Source: Trichomonas vaginalis G3 (Eukaryota > Parabasalia > Trichomonadida > Trichomonadidae). Taken from it: 64,000 nt of DNA. Below the pieces are notes generated by a model. It made no database searches. It was given only the letters and a program-made list of their open reading frames with translations, and was not told where the DNA came from. The position numbers and the translations under genes are program-made. The stretch spans positions 24,831,300 through 24,895,299 of the forward strand of contig NC_067204.1 in NCBI RefSeq assembly GCF_026262505.1. The letters are read 5' to 3'. Below, in pieces: positions 61,442 to 64,000 of this stretch; the stretch's first letter is position 1, and the number at the start of each line of letters is the position of its first letter.

Positions 61442-64000
61442 ATGAAGACGAAAAATGACCAGATTAGCTCTTCCATTCTTTCTAATGAGATTAACTCCTT
61501 TATGGAAGAGCTAGGTAAGATGGCCAAACATTATCTTTTACTCAGGCCTTCAGAAGATACTGGTGAAAGAGAAGAAGTGATAAAACAAAACTTTGAACTG
61601 TTTATCACTTCTTTCGGATTCAAGGGTGATTCATATCAGCAATTCATTGCAAACTGTGGTCTTTTCGCTACTCCAAATCCAGAAGAAAACTACAAATTCT
61701 TTGAAAAAGCCTTTCCTGTCATCAAAGCATCAACAACATCAAGACCAACCGATAGTGATGGCGTAGTCAGTCTCTTCGCCTCAGCTCTTGAAGGAATCGA
61801 TTGGAGCGACAGCAAAACAAAAGCAAAAATCTTATTCATTACGAAAATTGTCATCTCTGACTTTGCAGCCGAACTTTTCAGAAATGTAGACGAATTACCT
61901 GAGAGTTCTATTAATTTTTTTGTAGATTCAATTATAAATTCGATCGAAGCGGCAGATGAAATCTCAAACTTCCTAATTAAGATGGAAATAGCCAAATCTT
62001 TCTCGGCTGCCATTCATTTTTTGTCATCCAGAAATCCAATCTACACATTTCAACTTCTGGTTGAATATTACCGAAAATGCCAGAACATTGAGCAGAAAAA
62101 GATTTTCTTCCTACTCACATCTTCACTGACGACTCCCGAAGAAATAGATGCTACTTTTACAAGTATTTTTAGTGAATTTATCGGTGATTTTCAATCTTGC
62201 GACGCCGGAAATCAAGTCATATTCAAAGACTTCCTTCTCAACCTTTCATTGCAAACCCTCGTTACAGATCAGGTTTTAGTTACGAATTCGGTTTACAAAT
62301 CTCTTTATAATTACGTAAAGAACAACGCCACGAGCTCTGAGACACTCTGCGCTCTTTTCGCTGGCCTTACAAACTTCTTCGATATTGATTCCGATCTCAT
62401 TCCAGTCGAGAACTTCTACAATCAGTACATTTCGAAACATCTTAACGATATTTCAAGGGTTTGCTACGAATTGACTGTAAAACTACGCGGTGCCAATTAC
62501 GAACCAGAGGTTATGCGCTTACGATTCCACGACAACTTCGATTGGGAGCCATCTTTAGACGATGACGAAAAATTCTTCCAAACAATCGGCCAATGGATTG
62601 TCGAAAACAACTCCTTATTCAAACCCGAAACCACCTACGTCGATATCTTCCTTGAACAACTCGCTTTTACGAATCTTGAATTATTTTCTCAGATAATCAT
62701 GCCAAAGTTCACCGACAAATCGATTTTTGACAAACCATTCCTTCCATTCTTCCACGCCATGGACGTAATTATCCCAACTTTCGAGTCACATAATCAGAAC
62801 TACGAATATCTCCTTAATGTCAAGCGAGATATGCTTACATTTGTCACCAAAACTATGATGGAGCTCAGTCTCGATCCAACGATCAACATGTTCATGTGCA
62901 ACGTCGCATCATTTACAGCAACCTTATCACAATCGGGCGAAGACAAAGAAAACGTGCTTCCTCGTATGTTAAAGACCTTGCGCCAGACATCTTTCCCACT
63001 TCCGAACACGATGAACTCACATTCGAGCTCAAATCGCGTCATCAAAGAATTAATCCAACAAATTGACAAGTCATCAGCACCATTATACACAGAAGATGAC
63101 GTAGACACAGAGACAGATGACAAATTCCAAAGTGTCTCTGAAAAAATCCCTCTAGAAGAAGAATTATTGTTGAGTTCACTTTACATTGAACCAGATTCAG
63201 AACTTGCACGTTATTTGTGTCAAATGGTCTTTTCACAATCCTCCTATACATTGGCATTAGCTAATAGAGTTCTTCAAGCCCTTGTCCATCGTATTCCTTC
63301 GTTTGCAGAACACGCTGTTCGCCATCTCTGCAATTTCTTCATTGACAAGAAAATGTCATTTAATGCCATCATCAATGTCATCTCAACTTTGATGCACGTT
63401 CTCGAAGCCGCCAACAAAGAAAACGTTGCATTCAGTAAGGATACATTGAATTCCGTCAATTACATCGCTATCATTGGTTTGTGCGTACCTGTTAGATCGT
63501 TAAGAGCACAAATCTTCAAAATGTGCAGTATAATGTCTATCGAAAAGAAGACACTTTTCTATTTCCAGGAATTCATTAATACTTACGGTGATAGAATAAG
63601 TCAGAGAGCAATTACTGCAGCGATTAAAACGGTTTCTAACAAAAGTGAAACAGAATTGAATGGTTTACCTCATGTAAAGTTTATTGATGTAGCCAATTCT
63701 AACTATTCACTTTTATACGTGTATTACATTGCATCATTAGGATATTACTTGGCACAAGAGTCCGGCCAAATTCATCCTGATTTTACATCGTCACTTTTAG
63801 TGATGTATAAAATTTTAACATCTATTTTGATGCAAGTAAATACAAAGAAGAATGATGTTACATATCTTGCGAACTGCACAGCGATGCTTGTATCAATACA
63901 TGATATAACAGGAAACCTTCCTTCTCCGATGATTTATTTCGATAACCACAGAATTCAATCAATTTGTCACTCAATGGTTGAAATCATTGTTCAAAACAAA
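61442..64000 (+). CDS. Large helical (ARM/HEAT-like) protein, N-terminal 853 codons
   Basis: The frame is open from the ATG at 61,442 to the window end (853 codons), with no stop and a codon use unlike the AT-rich DNA before it. The protein is rich in amphipathic helices of about 15-25 residues separated by polar turns (for example ILFITKIVISDFAAELFRNV, LFAGLTNFFDIDSDLIPVEN), which suggests an alpha-solenoid. A disordered acidic stretch lies near residues 535-570 (EDDVDTETDDKFQ). A Furry/importin/exportin-type scaffold is conceivable, but no family signature was recognised. The C-terminus is beyond the window. Confidence 0.7.
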   Translation, partial: MKTKNDQISSSILSNEINSFMEELGKMAKHYLLLRPSEDTGEREEVIKQNFELFITSFGFKGDSYQQFIANCGLFATPNPEENYKFFEKAFPVIKASTTSRPTDSDGVVSLFASALEGIDWSDSKTKAKILFITKIVISDFAAELFRNVDELPESSINFFVDSIINSIEAADEISNFLIKMEIAKSFSAAIHFLSSRNPIYTFQLLVEYYRKCQNIEQKKIFFLLTSSLTTPEEIDATFTSIFSEFIGDFQSCDAGNQVIFKDFLLNLSLQTLVTDQVLVTNSVYKSLYNYVKNNATSSETLCALFAGLTNFFDIDSDLIPVENFYNQYISKHLNDISRVCYELTVKLRGANYEPEVMRLRFHDNFDWEPSLDDDEKFFQTIGQWIVENNSLFKPETTYVDIFLEQLAFTNLELFSQIIMPKFTDKSIFDKPFLPFFHAMDVIIPTFESHNQNYEYLLNVKRDMLTFVTKTMMELSLDPTINMFMCNVASFTATLSQSGEDKENVLPRMLKTLRQTSFPLPNTMNSHSSSNRVIKELIQQIDKSSAPLYTEDDVDTETDDKFQSVSEKIPLEEELLLSSLYIEPDSELARYLCQMVFSQSSYTLALANRVLQALVHRIPSFAEHAVRHLCNFFIDKKMSFNAIINVISTLMHVLEAANKENVAFSKDTLNSVNYIAIIGLCVPVRSLRAQIFKMCSIMSIEKKTLFYFQEFINTYGDRISQRAITAAIKTVSNKSETELNGLPHVKFIDVANSNYSLLYVYYIASLGYYLAQESGQIHPDFTSSLLVMYKILTSILMQVNTKKNDVTYLANCTAMLVSIHDITGNLPSPMIYFDNHRIQSICHSMVEIIVQNK

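Noticed and set aside
61690-63459. Minus-strand open frames opposite the large host gene
   Set aside because: They lie wholly within a long intact plus-strand frame and show Ser/Leu-rich composition typical of antisense shadows.

Overview
The window looks like nuclear DNA of a trichomonad-type protist (Trichomonas vaginalis or Tritrichomonas-like). It is AT-rich, its host genes lack visible introns, one host gene has an initiator-like TCATTT about 10 bp before its ATG, and two Polinton/Maverick-type elements fill most of it. The species is an inference. Roughly the first 54.9 kb is mobile or repeat DNA and the last 9.1 kb is ordinary host gene space.

Element A (1 to about 27,060; left end outside the window) is a rearranged Polinton-like fossil. 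Its parts are a major capsid gene, a membrane-anchored Pro/Thr-rich protein, small coiled-coil proteins, a primase-helicase (Prim-Pol plus SF3), a tandemly amplified KilA-N gene, a fibre with a tail-collar-like end, a protein-primed DNA polymerase B remnant and a retroviral-type integrase. Two large duplications dominate it. Bases 1-4,317 repeat 7,415-11,737 directly. A giant inverted repeat (10,125-18,095 against 18,625-25,115, 529-bp spacer) carries helicase, KilA-N and fibre genes on both arms, with four KilA-N copies on the left and two on the right. A 25-N gap (9,222-9,246) shows this is a draft assembly, so some of this structure may be artefact.

27,080-27,893 holds a minisatellite followed directly by a Gln/Met-rich gene. 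Truncated relatives of that gene, each also preceded by a minisatellite, lie inside element B at about 39.3 and 44.7-45.0 kb.

Element B (28,396-54,865, about 26.5 kb) is bounded by long terminal inverted repeats whose outer ~145 bp read identically, preceded by an A/T homopolymer, and flanked by a 5-bp GATAT duplication. It carries a large coiled-coil protein, major and probable minor capsid genes, an SF3 helicase, an A32-like packaging ATPase, a T5orf172/GIY-YIG-type protein, an HNH endonuclease, two paralogous probable virion genes, two small amphipathic proteins, an integrase and a fibre related to that of element A. No DNA polymerase B was recognised. Four blocks of tandem repeats share a palindromic core (GGGTAGA...AGGTTAGATCTAACCT...TCTACCC). 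Many genes in both elements are broken and are treated here as fossils.

Genes of both elements share a motif (AATAAAGTTAGTTTT) about 30-40 bp before the start codon, a candidate element-specific promoter. The host block (54,866-64,000) holds an ERK7/MAPK15-like kinase, a type I protein arginine methyltransferase, a small unknown protein, a coiled-coil protein, a possible TTAA-flanked non-autonomous transposon, and the first 853 codons of a large helical protein that runs off the window.
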